A stretch of DNA of 64,000 bases from an uncultured Clostridia bacterium (GTDB taxonomy: Bacteria; Bacillota; Clostridia; Christensenellales; CAG-917): positions 372,001 to 436,000 of the forward strand of contig CAKQUX010000001.1 of assembly GCA_934277645.1 (NCBI GenBank), in the 5' to 3' direction. Positions within the stretch are counted from its first letter, which is position 1; every line of letters begins with the position of its first letter. The notes under the pieces were generated by a model. The model did not search any database. It saw nothing but the letters and a program-made list of their open reading frames with translations, and was not told where the DNA came from. Made by a program: the position numbers and the translations under genes. Below are positions 25,301 through 33,579 of this stretch, piece by piece.

Positions 25301-26823
25301 CAGGCGTAAAATACAGCGTTTACCTTGACAGTGAAAACACGGTAACGAACTTCTTTGACGAAGCTCCTGCAATCTCTAAAACAACGACCGTAGCGGGCTG
25401 GACGGAATACGTATTCTATATTCAAGTCGGTCTTAACTCCGCTTCGCTCAATCTAAATTTGTGGCTCGGCGATAACGCTAATATCTTCAACTATTCAAAC
25501 AAGGACGACGCCAAAACAAACGGCTACGTCGTGTTCGATTCGGCTGTTTGCCAATCTATAAATTCTGAAGAATTCGTAGCGGCGGCGCAAGCCGAAAATT
25601 CACGCAAGATGTCGTTCGTAACCGACGGCTTCGACGCTCAATCGACAAACGCCGAAAGCAAGTCAACTTTGACAAGCGCAACCGGTTGGACGGGCAACGC
25701 AGGCACGAACTGCGTTAAATCGAACACCAAGAGCGGTATCTACTACTTCTCGGGTGTCGGCGGCGACTATGAAATCAGCGACTTGTTCGGTTTGGACCTT
25801 AAAGGAACAATCAACCTTACGAGCGGCACGCATTACAAAAACTCGGCAAAATCAAGCGACTTCATCTTGATTGGCGACACAACGGGCAAGATTTACAGCG
25901 ACCCTGCCTGCACCACTCTCGCCGACAACGGAATTTATTACAAGAAGTCGGACACCGAAGTCATAACCCTTGCTACAACCACGAACGACGACAAGGAAAC
26001 CGTTCTTGCTAAATACGAACTCAACACCGAAGAGCGTGAGGCTTCGTTTATTAACTACAACGACCTTAAAACGCACAGCGGCAAATATGCGCTTGCAATC
26101 AACAACGTAGAAAGCAGTTCGTATTACTACACAAGTTCGAGCTATTCTCTCGCAAAAGAGAGCATTTACAGAATTTCGGTTTTCGTAAAAACGAATATGC
26201 TCGAAGAAGGTAAAGGCGCATTTATCAAACTTACGTCGAGCGGACTTGACTATGCCGACGCAAAGAAGACGTTCTCGAAAATTGTCGCAAACGATTGGAC
26301 GGAATACGTCTATTACGTCAAAACTGCAGACGCAGCCCTTAGCGGACTTACCGTTTCGTTGGGACTCGGCGAAGTCGACGACGATGACAACCCTACGCTT
26401 TTGACAAAAGGCTATGCGCTTTTTGATGATTTCAAAATCGAAAAAGTATCCGAAACCGAATTCGACGGCATTGTCGAAAACGACAACGTTAAGAAATTCA
26501 CCGCAAAAGATTCCGACATTTCAATCGGCGGCGACGACAATGGCGATGACGGCGGAAGCGAATATAAACCTGACCTTACCTACTTGTGGTGGATGATTCC
26601 TACGATTATTCTTGCTGTAGCAACCATTATCGTAATCGTCGTATTCGCAGTCAGAAAGTTCAAGCAAAAACATCCTAAGAAGCAAGAGGTCGAAGCCAAC
26701 TACGAAACCGATGCAACCACCACGGAAGCAGTCGAACGCAAGCAAGACCTTTATAAGAACAGCTTCGATGAAAGCAACGGCGTAGTCGAAGAAAAGAAAG
26801 CAAAGAAGTCAAAGAAAAAATAA
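22321..26823 (+). CDS. Large repeat lipoprotein with C-terminal membrane anchor
   Basis: A 1500-residue surface protein. A lipoprotein signal peptide ends in FMLVAC (Cys26). Five related modules follow, at about residues 50-250, 274-590, 627-836, 859-1083 and 1099-1383. Each starts with an N-G/S-x-F strand (NSDF, NGDF, NANF, NGSF, TDGF) and continues with a YYKISVW/TEYVFYIQ/LNLWLG/GYAFFDN pattern typical of beta-sandwich carbohydrate-binding modules. An Asp/Gly-rich linker, a membrane helix (about 1421-1445) and a Lys-rich cytoplasmic tail of about 55 residues end the protein. Having both a lipid anchor and a C-terminal helix is unusual. No catalytic domain is seen; glycan binding or surface adhesion is the best guess. 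The ATG follows AAGGTAAGG. Confidence 0.85.
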   Translation: MKKKNLIIKLALFVLLLSLSFMLVACGETESKDKGSTTTPTIDYTKDLLIENSDFVVADSSASYPRTAGKWTGAVFSSNLPSGVTAGIIDVSDDKYAANKSTWDNLSNPGKADGSADNRMLMIYMPKKANSTDTKHGNTAYGYTSNSFTIQKNTYYKFTVSVKTVNLDGGTDKGARVYLSSSAFAEFSSIDTNGEWTTYTAYIQGSQWQDSTLTVNLSLGYYSSSITANQLTTGYAFFDNVKLEKMTEKDGKSAAAQYAEAGVNEYTQKITYYVPNGDFDYGTLASGSSSALPSLWSSVTGGSNTSFSAPTTYRYNGIVDTEPNNFKELQSKLGTSRYIYKKYLTITKAAYDALSDADKAKYALVAGTEVYRNIEDSDNVEAVNYYSLVTNPGTVNGLSPKVYMLSNTYMTAQGIKSSSPIVVEKGGYTKVSVSVYTQHIFGAGVSIRLTGNGDDFAFQNISKPTTALETIDGKEIDVYQVTNSKTNSTIFYNSNGEVVPESYYMDRAGSTGGWVTYSFYVKGNAYMDTSFNVELWLGTGDTSENTEKTISSFSSTGYSSKTDFKTYTANGTFAKGWAFFDGVSVSKISETEYNAIGAAAMEYSSSKADRIVDGTTTDAKIDLSIANGLTANANFENAVKSDGNKNFDEKTLGTPVDWKANVTDGKVDGVFLSNDTVAGTIDVNSFDFASLNLTNPKLPYDFGSSKVYMVYSNSNIKYTLQSSAFTLTQNNCYRITVWLKTDNASSGIRVSLIDADTKETLKSSSVVNSKDVDNDYNNGWIDYSFNIRGYSNKNLNATLLLEYGYGTRWNASTLNKGAGYFANVSVVNIPLSTYTTLSSNTSYSTSQSYETTETSKTIANGSFGLYDLSKTEGIEGGKLSGDVGYVKNWTKSDNKIDAIKSGVIGFNTTDGLKYTVESGSQIANLQAKYSLLNTLGTASSSIYDSWEAPNGGPNALLIANTDAANKHAVGYQSSSISLSANSYYKISVWAYADAGVKYSVYLDSENTVTNFFDEAPAISKTTTVAGWTEYVFYIQVGLNSASLNLNLWLGDNANIFNYSNKDDAKTNGYVVFDSAVCQSINSEEFVAAAQAENSRKMSFVTDGFDAQSTNAESKSTLTSATGWTGNAGTNCVKSNTKSGIYYFSGVGGDYEISDLFGLDLKGTINLTSGTHYKNSAKSSDFILIGDTTGKIYSDPACTTLADNGIYYKKSDTEVITLATTTNDDKETVLAKYELNTEEREASFINYNDLKTHSGKYALAINNVESSSYYYTSSSYSLAKESIYRISVFVKTNMLEEGKGAFIKLTSSGLDYADAKKTFSKIVANDWTEYVYYVKTADAALSGLTVSLGLGEVDDDDNPTLLTKGYALFDDFKIEKVSETEFDGIVENDNVKKFTAKDSDISIGGDDNGDDGGSEYKPDLTYLWWMIPTIILAVATIIVIVVFAVRKFKQKHPKKQEVEANYETDATTTEAVERKQDLYKNSFDESNGVVEEKKAKKSKKK

Positions 26824-26881
26824 TCACTAAACTTTGAATCGTTAAAGTGATTAACTTATCAATGACTTAATGGTTAAACTA

Positions 26882-26908
26882 AAAAGGCGAGATAAAATCT
26901 CGCCTTTT
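26882..26908 (+). terminator. Terminator of the large lipoprotein gene
   Basis: Perfect 12-base arms AAAAGGCGAGAT (26882-26893) and ATCTCGCCTTTT (26897-26908) with an AAA loop. Confidence 0.9.
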
Positions 26909-26973
26909 GTTTTGCCTTTTTTATTTATTACTTACTTTTTTATTTATTCATTATTTGCTTCTCGATTTATTCC

Positions 26974-27151
26974 ACTTTTAATCCTACTTCCGTTTTGCCG
27001 TTGTTTCGTTAAACCTTAATTTAAACCATATTGACATTTTAACTGTTCAATTTTAAGTTCTATTTCCATTTTACTGCGGTTTTCGTTTTAACCTTGGTTT
27101 AAGTCATATTGCCGTTTTAACTTGTTTTATTTTAAGTCATATTTCCGTTAA
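26974..27151. repeat. Degenerate tandem repeat, period 78 bp
   Basis: Two clearly related copies start at 27012 and 27090 (about 80% identical over 61-62 bases, both beginning AACCTT and ending TATTTCC). A partial third copy begins near 26974. The units are rich in TTTAA and contain ATTGCCGTTTTAAC-like cores. Confidence 0.7.
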
Positions 27152-27305
27152 AATTTATCTTTATCACAATTAGTTCCTTTGTCAATGTATAACCAGTGTC
27201 ACGCATATAGCCGATTTAACATATAGCTTGATTTAATTCCCGATTTTATTACCCTAAAAAATTTGCGGCGTTCTAAAACAGACAATTTCCGTCATACAAT
27301 TCACT

Positions 27306-27581
27306 ATGATTATTTATAAGGTTGAACAAAACGATACCATATTTAAAATAGCTCAAAAATTCGGCTCGACCGTGGCAAAAATCAAAGAACTGAACAACAT
27401 TTCCGAAGTCCGCTACGGCGAACGAATTTTAGTGCCTACCCCGAGCGGAAAAGATTATACGGTTGGACCTTTTGAAACGCTGTCATCGATTTCAAAAAAA
27501 CTTGACGTAAGTCTTGACAGCCTTACAAAAATTAACGGAAACGAAGTCAAAATCGGCGAAACAATAAAATTACCGCTTTAA
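27306..27581 (+). CDS. Protein made of two LysM domains
   Basis: A 91-residue protein with two LysM modules: IYKVEQNDTIFKIAQKFG (about residues 3-20, ending at RILVPTP) and YTVGPFETLSSISKKL (about 51-66, ending at IKLPL). LysM binds N-acetylglucosamine polymers such as peptidoglycan. No signal peptide or membrane helix is present, which is odd for a wall binder. A cytoplasmic or spore-coat/cortex role is possible, as for SafA-like or SpoVID-type LysM proteins. No Shine-Dalgarno sequence is seen; TACAAT lies five bases before the ATG, so the mRNA may be leaderless. The flippase gene starts 15 bases after its stop. Confidence 0.85.
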   Translation: MIIYKVEQNDTIFKIAQKFGSTVAKIKELNNISEVRYGERILVPTPSGKDYTVGPFETLSSISKKLDVSLDSLTKINGNEVKIGETIKLPL

Positions 27582-27596
27582 ACTTTAAACGCAAAA

Positions 27597-29150
27597 ATGA
27601 GTAAAAGTCAAAATAAAATTTTTAAATCGGTTGCGGTTGTAACCATTTTTGCCGTGATGACAAGAGTCATTTCTTTCTTGTTCAAAATTTATCTTTCACG
27701 GGCGTACGGAGCGGAAACGGTAGGACTTTATCAAATATGTCTTTCCGTGCTTTTGCTATTGCTTTCAATTTCCGTTGGCGGAATGCCTACCGTTTTGTCA
27801 CGAAAAATTGCCGAAGCCGAAACGTTCAAAAATTTCAAACGACAAAATGCGCTGACGTTCGCATCGATTTTAATCGGACTTTTAACGTCGGGGATTATCA
27901 TTGCAATATGCTTTTTGATGCGCTCGCATCTAAATTTGATTTTTAGCGATGCACGCGCAGGCGACTTGTTCCTTATTATGCTTCCCGCTCTTATCACGTC
28001 GACGATATACTGTTCGATACGGGCGTTCCTTATGGGCAAAAAAAAGTTTTTCGCTTTTTCCGTCACGGAACTGTTGGAAGAAATTTTAAAAATTATATTC
28101 ACGGTTTTGTTTGCGACCTGCGCCGTATCTTGGATTAGCGGAGCTACGGCAATAGCCGTCGCATTCCTGATTGCCGACTGTGTTTGCGCCTTAGTGCTTG
28201 TCATAGTATTTTTCGCAAGTGGCGGAAGGATAGCCAAGCCGCAAGGCTTTTTAGAACTTACTAAATCTTCGTTGCCGCTTACCACACTCAGAATTTCCAC
28301 CGGACTTGTCGCTTCCCTGACCGCAATAGTAGTTCCGCTTATGCTGACTAAAAACGGGCTTTCTTCAAACGAAGCGACCGCGCTGTACGGCGAAGTGTCG
28401 GGAATGGCTTTGCCTTTAATCACCGCGCCTACGACGATTATCGGTTCGCTTGCAATCGTTCTTTTGCCTGACATGGCAAAAGCAAACGTCCTATGCGACA
28501 ACAAAGACATCGAAAACAAACTCGGCTATTCCCTTATATTTTGCACTTACGTTTGTTCGGCGGCATTTATCGCCTTTACGTCGCTCGGTGTAGAAATCGG
28601 CGAGTTGTTCTTCGGAAATAAAGAAGCAGGCCGTTTCGTTTCGATTTGCGCATCTCTTATGTTCTTTATCGGCGCAAACCAAACGACAACGCCCGTCCTT
28701 AACTCTCTTGGGCTTGAAAACAAAACGCTAAGGAATTATATAATAGGACTTGCCCTGTTCATTCCGCTAATTCTCGTTTTGCCTAAATTCGTAGGGGTTT
28801 ATTCAATCGCCATAGCAAACGGCGCAATGCTGCTCGTAAGTTGCTTATTAAACTTTCTCACGCTCAAAAAACGCGGAATAAAACTTAACTACAAATTGAG
28901 AAATCTGTTTATGGCGGCTCTTACAGCGCCTTGTATACTGCTGTCGAATTTTTTGAGAGGAATCTTGAAAAATTATCTTACCGATTTCTTCGTCATTTTG
29001 TTTTGCTCGATTGTCGCAATCGGCTTGTATACGCTTGTCATCACAGTGTTTAAGGTTATGCCGATTAACTTTTCGTTCAAAATCAGACGCAAGGACAAAA
29101 AAACCAAACTCACCAAAAGAAAAACAAGAAAACAGACGCTTGCGGTTTAA
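27597..29150 (+). CDS. SpoVB/MurJ-like lipid-linked oligosaccharide flippase
   Basis: A 517-residue MOP-superfamily membrane protein with about 14 helices (N-terminal FKSVAVVTIFAVMTRVISFLFKIYLSR). It belongs to the polysaccharide-transport/SpoVB group that flips lipid-linked sugars, for example lipid II or spore cortex precursors. The C-terminal 25 residues are very basic (KIRRKDKKTKLTKRK). It lies directly behind the LysM gene, which fits a wall-related pair. The Shine-Dalgarno region is weak. Confidence 0.88.
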   Translation: MSKSQNKIFKSVAVVTIFAVMTRVISFLFKIYLSRAYGAETVGLYQICLSVLLLLLSISVGGMPTVLSRKIAEAETFKNFKRQNALTFASILIGLLTSGIIIAICFLMRSHLNLIFSDARAGDLFLIMLPALITSTIYCSIRAFLMGKKKFFAFSVTELLEEILKIIFTVLFATCAVSWISGATAIAVAFLIADCVCALVLVIVFFASGGRIAKPQGFLELTKSSLPLTTLRISTGLVASLTAIVVPLMLTKNGLSSNEATALYGEVSGMALPLITAPTTIIGSLAIVLLPDMAKANVLCDNKDIENKLGYSLIFCTYVCSAAFIAFTSLGVEIGELFFGNKEAGRFVSICASLMFFIGANQTTTPVLNSLGLENKTLRNYIIGLALFIPLILVLPKFVGVYSIAIANGAMLLVSCLLNFLTLKKRGIKLNYKLRNLFMAALTAPCILLSNFLRGILKNYLTDFFVILFCSIVAIGLYTLVITVFKVMPINFSFKIRRKDKKTKLTKRKTRKQTLAV

Positions 29151-29249
29151 CACCGCAAAAAATCATTTTCGGCTTAACTATTCTCACGATAACTCACGCA
29201 AAAACAAAATAGCACGCATAAATATTGCGGCTGTTTTCAAACTAATGAT

Positions 29250-29963
29250 ATGTTAAACAATTTCTTACGATGTATAGTTTTATATTTGGTTCTGCTCGTC
29301 GCAATGCGTCTTATGGGGAAAAGACAAATCGGCGAGCTTCAACCTTTTGAGTTTGCAATAACGTTAGTCGTTGCCGATCTTGCCTGCATTCCTATGCAAG
29401 ACAACACGATGCCTATTCTGTACGGCATTATTCCGATTTTCACGTTGCTTGTTTTCCATATTCTCATCACAAAGATATGCGTAAAAAGCGTGCGTTTTCG
29501 TAGAGTTATCAACGGAAAGCCGACCGTAATAATAAGCGAAGGAAAACTCGACGTCAAGGCTCTTAAAAAGCTCGATATGAACACAAACGACGTACTCGAA
29601 GCGTTGCGTTGCGCAGGTTATTTCAAACCGGGTGACGTAGAATGTGCGGTTGTCGAAACGAACGGCACTGTTGCCGTTTTGCCTAAATTCGCAAACGCGC
29701 CCGTCACAAACGCCGATATGGGTATCGAGGGCGGACAAAACGACTTGCCTGTCACGGCGATCGTCGAAGGAGTGTTTTTAAAAGACAATCTCAAACAAAA
29801 CTCGGTAACAATCACAAAAGAGCAAATATGCGCGCTTCTCGACAACGTAGGGCTCAGACAAAAAGACGTGTTCCTGATGTCGCTCAGCGGTGAAAACGCA
29901 TTCATTCAGCCATATTACGGCGACCCGATAAACCGTAGCATACAGGAGAGTCAAAATGAGTAA
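29250..29963 (+). CDS. DUF421/YetF family membrane protein
   Basis: A 237-residue protein with three N-terminal helices and a cytoplasmic DUF421 domain: KRQIGELQPFEFAITLVVADL near 24-44, GKPTVIISEGKLD near 88-100, and ALRCAGYFKPGDVECAVVE near 115-133. YetF-type proteins are widespread in spore formers; Bacillus SpoVAE/YetF relatives work in spores, but the precise function is unknown. I see no convincing ribosome site at the ATG (29250). It overlaps the next gene by eight bases. Confidence 0.87.
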   Translation: MLNNFLRCIVLYLVLLVAMRLMGKRQIGELQPFEFAITLVVADLACIPMQDNTMPILYGIIPIFTLLVFHILITKICVKSVRFRRVINGKPTVIISEGKLDVKALKKLDMNTNDVLEALRCAGYFKPGDVECAVVETNGTVAVLPKFANAPVTNADMGIEGGQNDLPVTAIVEGVFLKDNLKQNSVTITKEQICALLDNVGLRQKDVFLMSLSGENAFIQPYYGDPINRSIQESQNE

Positions 29964-30336
29964 AACGATTATTGCAATAGTAATTTTGGCGCTTTTGATA
30001 ACGGGCGGAATTTTAGACAATATGAACGTCGATAAGGTTTTCGACCAATTCGACGAAAAATTAAACAGTCTTAAAACGTTAGTCGAAGCAGAAAATAAAG
30101 AAGAATCGATAAAACAATTAAAAGAAACCACCGCATGGTGGGACGACAAAAAAACAAAGATGGAATTTTACAGCTATTCGCAGGATTTAAGACTTATATC
30201 GTCTTGCCTTGGCGAAACGCTCGGCAGTCTCGAATGCGAAGACTTTCAAAATGCGCTTTCCAAAGTGGAATCGCTTTTGACAATCTCCGCAAACACTCGC
30301 GACATATTAGGCGTCAGGATTGAAAATATCGTCTGA
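29956..30336 (+). CDS. DUF4363 family protein
   Basis: A 126-residue protein with one N-terminal membrane helix (about 3-20) and a helical domain outside the membrane that contains WWDDKKTKMEFYS near 61-73. DUF4363 genes are often found right after YetF/DUF421 genes in Clostridia, as here. The function is unknown. The ATG has AGGAGAG upstream. Its 3' end overlaps the convergent murC gene by 23 bases with no terminator between. Confidence 0.85.
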   Translation: MSKTIIAIVILALLITGGILDNMNVDKVFDQFDEKLNSLKTLVEAENKEESIKQLKETTAWWDDKKTKMEFYSYSQDLRLISSCLGETLGSLECEDFQNALSKVESLLTISANTRDILGVRIENIV

Positions 30337-31588
30337 CGACTTCGTCGAGATTTCCTGCGCCCAAAATCAAAATCTTGTCATATTCTTTCAAAACCTTTTG
30401 TTCGTCAAAAAAGTTATATACTTTTCTTTCCGAATCGAAGTATTCGCCGCCTATCGCCTCCGCAAGGGCCTTTGCGTCAATCCCGTCCGACGGCTTTTCT
30501 CTGGCAGCAAAGGTTTTATATACGGCATAGCCGTCAAGCATCTTTAAAGCATTTTTAAACTCTTCAAAAAAGCCGGCAGTTCGCGAATAGGTGTGCGGCT
30601 GAAATATACCGAACACCTTTCCGCAGCTCTTTGCGACTTCTATAGTGCGGCTTAGCTCCGTCGGGTGATGCGCATAGTCGGAGATAACCCCTACGCCGTT
30701 TAACTCGCCCACCTTCTCAAAACGCCGCTTTACGCCCGTAAAGGACTCAATCGAATTTTCGATGCTTTTGTCTTTCACACCGAATAGCCTTGCGACTTCT
30801 ATCGCAAAGGCGACGTTCTCTGCGTTATGCTTCCCCATAAGTTCCGACTTTACGTTTATACCCTTATATGTGAAATTCAATTTGCCGTCGCATTCACCGT
30901 TAAACTCACATTTCGGATGCAAAACGGCAGACGATAGGTTTTTAAACTTTTTATAATCGTCTTTTCTTATTACGAGTTTTCCGCCCGTTTTAATTCTTTG
31001 GGCAAATTCTTCAAATGCCGAAACGTAACTTTCGTCGGTGGGATAGCAATCGGGATGGTCACGCTCTACGTTGAGGACGACTGCAACATCGGGCGCAAGC
31101 GACAGAAAACTTTTTTTGTACTCGCACGCTTCCGTGACAAACACTTCGTCGCCGATAAACGAATAGTCGCTCTCGCCGCCTATATGACTTGTAACGCTTA
31201 TGCCGCCGTCTTTTAAAATATGACTTATAAGCGCCGTAGTGGTAGTTTTGCCGTGCGCGCCCGCAATAGCCACCGTTTTTTTATGAAGCGAAGCAATATA
31301 TCCCCAAAAATCGCACCTTTCATAGCAAGTCTTTTTTATAGCTCTGATTTTTATCATTTCGGGGTCACTTTCTTTTATAGCCGACGAATACACGACATAA
31401 TCGAAATTTGTAAAAAACGGCCTTGGAGAATAGTAAATTTCTATTCCGCTTTTTTCAAGCATATCGGTTACCGAACTTCTCACAGCGTCATAACCGATTA
31501 CCGTTGCACCCCTGCTCAGAGCAAAAAGCGCAAGTTTTGACATACTAACGCCGCCGATTCCTAAAAACAATATCCTTTCTTTATACAT
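30314..31588 (-). CDS. murC: UDP-N-acetylmuramate-L-alanine ligase MurC
   Basis: A 424-residue Mur ligase. Seen: an N-terminal Rossmann-like GIGGVSMSKLA (about 9-19), the ATP loop AGAHGKTTTTA near 108-118, NVERDHPDCYP near 173-183, and the C-terminal ISDYAHHPTELS near 290-301 and FQPHTYSRT near 320-328. These fit MurC better than MurD/E/F. Mpl, the recycling ligase, shares these motifs and is the main alternative. The ATG at 31588 has GAGG six bases upstream; the earlier ATG at 31600 would overlap that site. It attaches the first amino acid of the peptidoglycan stem. Confidence 0.87.
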   Translation of the reverse strand: MYKERILFLGIGGVSMSKLALFALSRGATVIGYDAVRSSVTDMLEKSGIEIYYSPRPFFTNFDYVVYSSAIKESDPEMIKIRAIKKTCYERCDFWGYIASLHKKTVAIAGAHGKTTTTALISHILKDGGISVTSHIGGESDYSFIGDEVFVTEACEYKKSFLSLAPDVAVVLNVERDHPDCYPTDESYVSAFEEFAQRIKTGGKLVIRKDDYKKFKNLSSAVLHPKCEFNGECDGKLNFTYKGINVKSELMGKHNAENVAFAIEVARLFGVKDKSIENSIESFTGVKRRFEKVGELNGVGVISDYAHHPTELSRTIEVAKSCGKVFGIFQPHTYSRTAGFFEEFKNALKMLDGYAVYKTFAAREKPSDGIDAKALAEAIGGEYFDSERKVYNFFDEQKVLKEYDKILILGAGNLDEVVRRYFQS

Positions 31589-31661
31589 AATAAGCCTCAT
31601 ATCAATATATGCCGACTAGACGGCCTATTTAACTTATTTTGGTAAAATTTAAAATTGGGTA

Positions 31662-31690
31662 TTGAAATGTTGGGATTTTTATATTAAAAT
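31662..31690 (+). promoter_or_regulatory. Promoter of spoVG
   Basis: TTGAAA (31662-31667), a 17-base spacer and TAAAAT (31685-31690). It looks like sigma-A; Bacillus spoVG uses sigma-H, and I see no sigma-H motif here. Confidence 0.72.
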
Positions 31691-31721
31691 ATAATTACCA
31701 AAGATAAGGATGGTATTAGTT

Positions 31722-31991
31722 ATGTTGAACATTACAGACGTAAGAGTCAGACTCGTCAAAAAGGACGATGCAAAACTTAAAGCAGTTGCTTCAATAGTTG
31801 TTGACGATTGTTTCGTCATTCACGACATCAAAATAATTGAAGGCACGGAAGGCAACTTTATTGCAATGCCATCCCGCAAGACACCGGACGGCGAATTTAA
31901 AGACATTGCTCACCCAATCAATCCGGAAACAAGAGAAATGATAAGAAAGAAAATTTTCGACGCATACGAACTTGCGCTCAAAGAGCAATAA
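31722..31991 (+). CDS. spoVG: SpoVG family RNA/DNA-binding regulator
   Basis: An 89-residue SpoVG. Seen: [10 protein letters not shown] at residues 3-12, [16 protein letters not shown] (about 26-41) and [26 protein letters not shown] (about 46-71), the last two being the family hallmark. SpoVG is a small nucleic-acid-binding protein that affects cell division, sporulation and virulence genes. The start is probably the ATG at 31722 (AAGGA at 31706-31710); the ATG at 31710 overlaps that site. Confidence 0.95.
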   Translation: MLNITDVRVRLVKKDDAKLKAVASIVVDDCFVIHDIKIIEGTEGNFIAMPSRKTPDGEFKDIAHPINPETREMIRKKIFDAYELALKEQ

Positions 31992-32007
31992 GAATTTTAA
32001 AACAAAA

Positions 32008-32039
32008 AACCACCGACTAAATCGGTGGTTTATTTTTTT
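32008..32039. terminator. Bidirectional terminator between spoVG and the ligase gene
   Basis: Arms AACCACCGA (32008-32016) and TCGGTGGTT (32022-32030), T-run after it on the plus strand and A-run before it, so both strands get a U-tract. Confidence 0.9.
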
Positions 32040-32064
32040 GGCATTTATTCGTTATTTCTTTTAG

Positions 32065-33579
32065 CTAATTAAAATACTTATAATCGAGTTTGCCCATATC
32101 GGTTATCGGCATCTCGTCTATTTGTTCGATTGTTTTCGGAACGTTCCAATGCGATAAATTTGCCTTTATCGTTCCTATAATCTTTTTAGACAAATCGTCG
32201 TCAATCAAAGCGTCGCCTTTCAATTCGACGATTAAATGCACGTAAGGCTTTTTGCCATGATATCTGCAAATAGCGCAACTGTTTTCGACTTCTTCAACCG
32301 AATTTACAACTCTTTCGATTTCTGTCGGGAAAACGTTTATGCCCGAAATTTTTATAAGTCTTTTCTCTCTGCCCTTAAAAAACAAATAACCGTCTTCGTC
32401 CATAGAAGCAAGGTCGCCGCTACGCAAATATCTTTTGCCATCCGTTTCAAAAAACACGTCGCTGTCACCGAGATAGCCGCGCATAAGCTGTTCTCCCGAA
32501 AAGCACATTTCGCCTATTTCGTCAACGCCTACTTCGTTTCCGTCTTTCATCAGTTTCATATCGACTCCTATAAGCGGCTTGCCGATAGACCCGAACTTGT
32601 CGCCCGACAAATTCAAAGTGCAAACGCTTCCCATTTCGGTCAATCCGTAGCCCTGAATAATCTTTGCCTTGCTACCTGCTTTTTCCAAAAGTGCGTGCGC
32701 TTCCTTTGTGAGTTCTTCGCCGAGCGAATCGCCGCCGACGTAAATATGTTTTACGCTTTTTAAACACTCGCCGAAATTCTTTTGCCTGACCATTTTTGCG
32801 AGCATATTAGGTATGACGTTCATGCAAGTAACGTTGTTCTTTTTTATGATTTTCAGCGACTTTGCCGCATTGAAAGACGGAACAAGACAAAGCGTCATTC
32901 TCGTACACATGCTTGAATGTATGGTTGCTGCAAGTCCGAAGCCGTGAAACACGGGAAGCACCGCAAACATAGAGCATCTTTCGTCATAAGGGTCGCCGAG
33001 CGTTTTAAGCATATCATAAACAAGCGCGTTTATGTTTTTGTTTGTCAATATACTCGTTTTAGGCGCGCCCGTCGTTCCGCTCGAATGCATAAAAATCGCA
33101 ACGTCGTTTCCGTCGCTGTGATAAGGAGTAAATTTTGCGGTTTTTTTAAGCCCGTAAAACTTTCCGCCGAAAATCGAGCATATAACCGCCTTCACGTTGC
33201 CGAGCAATTTTTTATACTTAAAATAATTCACTTCGCACAGCAAGCAAATTTTCGGATTTGTAAGATTAAGTTGCGATTTGAAAATTTCGGGATTGCTTTT
33301 AGGATAAATAACGCTGACCGTTGCGCCTATTCTGTTGGCGGCATAAAGAGCCACAAGAGCTTGCGGAATGTTCGGCAAGCACATTGCGATATTGTCCCCT
33401 GCCTTAATTCCCATGCGGACAAATGAGCCTGCGACGTTGTCAACGTCCTTCAAAAATAAAAACAGCTCACGCTTTTTCCGTCCGTAAGCGTAAGCATTAC
33501 CGTAAAAAGTAGAACGATAAATTCGCATATAGTCGAACATCGTTCTGCCAGTATTTTCAAACTCACCCAAATAACTCAT
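32065..33579 (-). CDS. AMP-dependent synthetase/acyl-CoA ligase family enzyme
   Basis: A 504-residue adenylate-forming enzyme. Core motifs in order: the A3 loop HSSGTTGAPKTS near 163-174, A5 QGYGLTEMGS near 313-322, A7/A8 SGDLASMDEDGYLFFKGREK near 391-410, and the A10 lysine in TDMGKLDYKYF near 495-503. All catalytic residues are present. It activates a carboxylic acid as acyl-AMP, then usually transfers it to CoA or a carrier protein; the acid cannot be predicted. No acyl-carrier-protein or condensation gene lies nearby. It has its own promoter and a GGTGG ribosome site, and lies 470 bases downstream of the cyclodeaminase-like gene. Confidence 0.9.
   Translation of the reverse strand: MSYLGEFENTGRTMFDYMRIYRSTFYGNAYAYGRKKRELFLFLKDVDNVAGSFVRMGIKAGDNIAMCLPNIPQALVALYAANRIGATVSVIYPKSNPEIFKSQLNLTNPKICLLCEVNYFKYKKLLGNVKAVICSIFGGKFYGLKKTAKFTPYHSDGNDVAIFMHSSGTTGAPKTSILTNKNINALVYDMLKTLGDPYDERCSMFAVLPVFHGFGLAATIHSSMCTRMTLCLVPSFNAAKSLKIIKKNNVTCMNVIPNMLAKMVRQKNFGECLKSVKHIYVGGDSLGEELTKEAHALLEKAGSKAKIIQGYGLTEMGSVCTLNLSGDKFGSIGKPLIGVDMKLMKDGNEVGVDEIGEMCFSGEQLMRGYLGDSDVFFETDGKRYLRSGDLASMDEDGYLFFKGREKRLIKISGINVFPTEIERVVNSVEEVENSCAICRYHGKKPYVHLIVELKGDALIDDDLSKKIIGTIKANLSHWNVPKTIEQIDEMPITDMGKLDYKYFN

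Larger units (their letters stand above)
26824..27305. other. Gene-free gap with terminator, degenerate repeats and possible -10
   Basis: 482 bases. A terminator at 26882-26908 and a diverged 78-bp-period repeat at 26974-27151 are listed separately. The end carries TACAAT at 27295-27300, five bases before the LysM ATG and without a good -35. No ORF or RNA is recognised. Confidence 0.6.
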
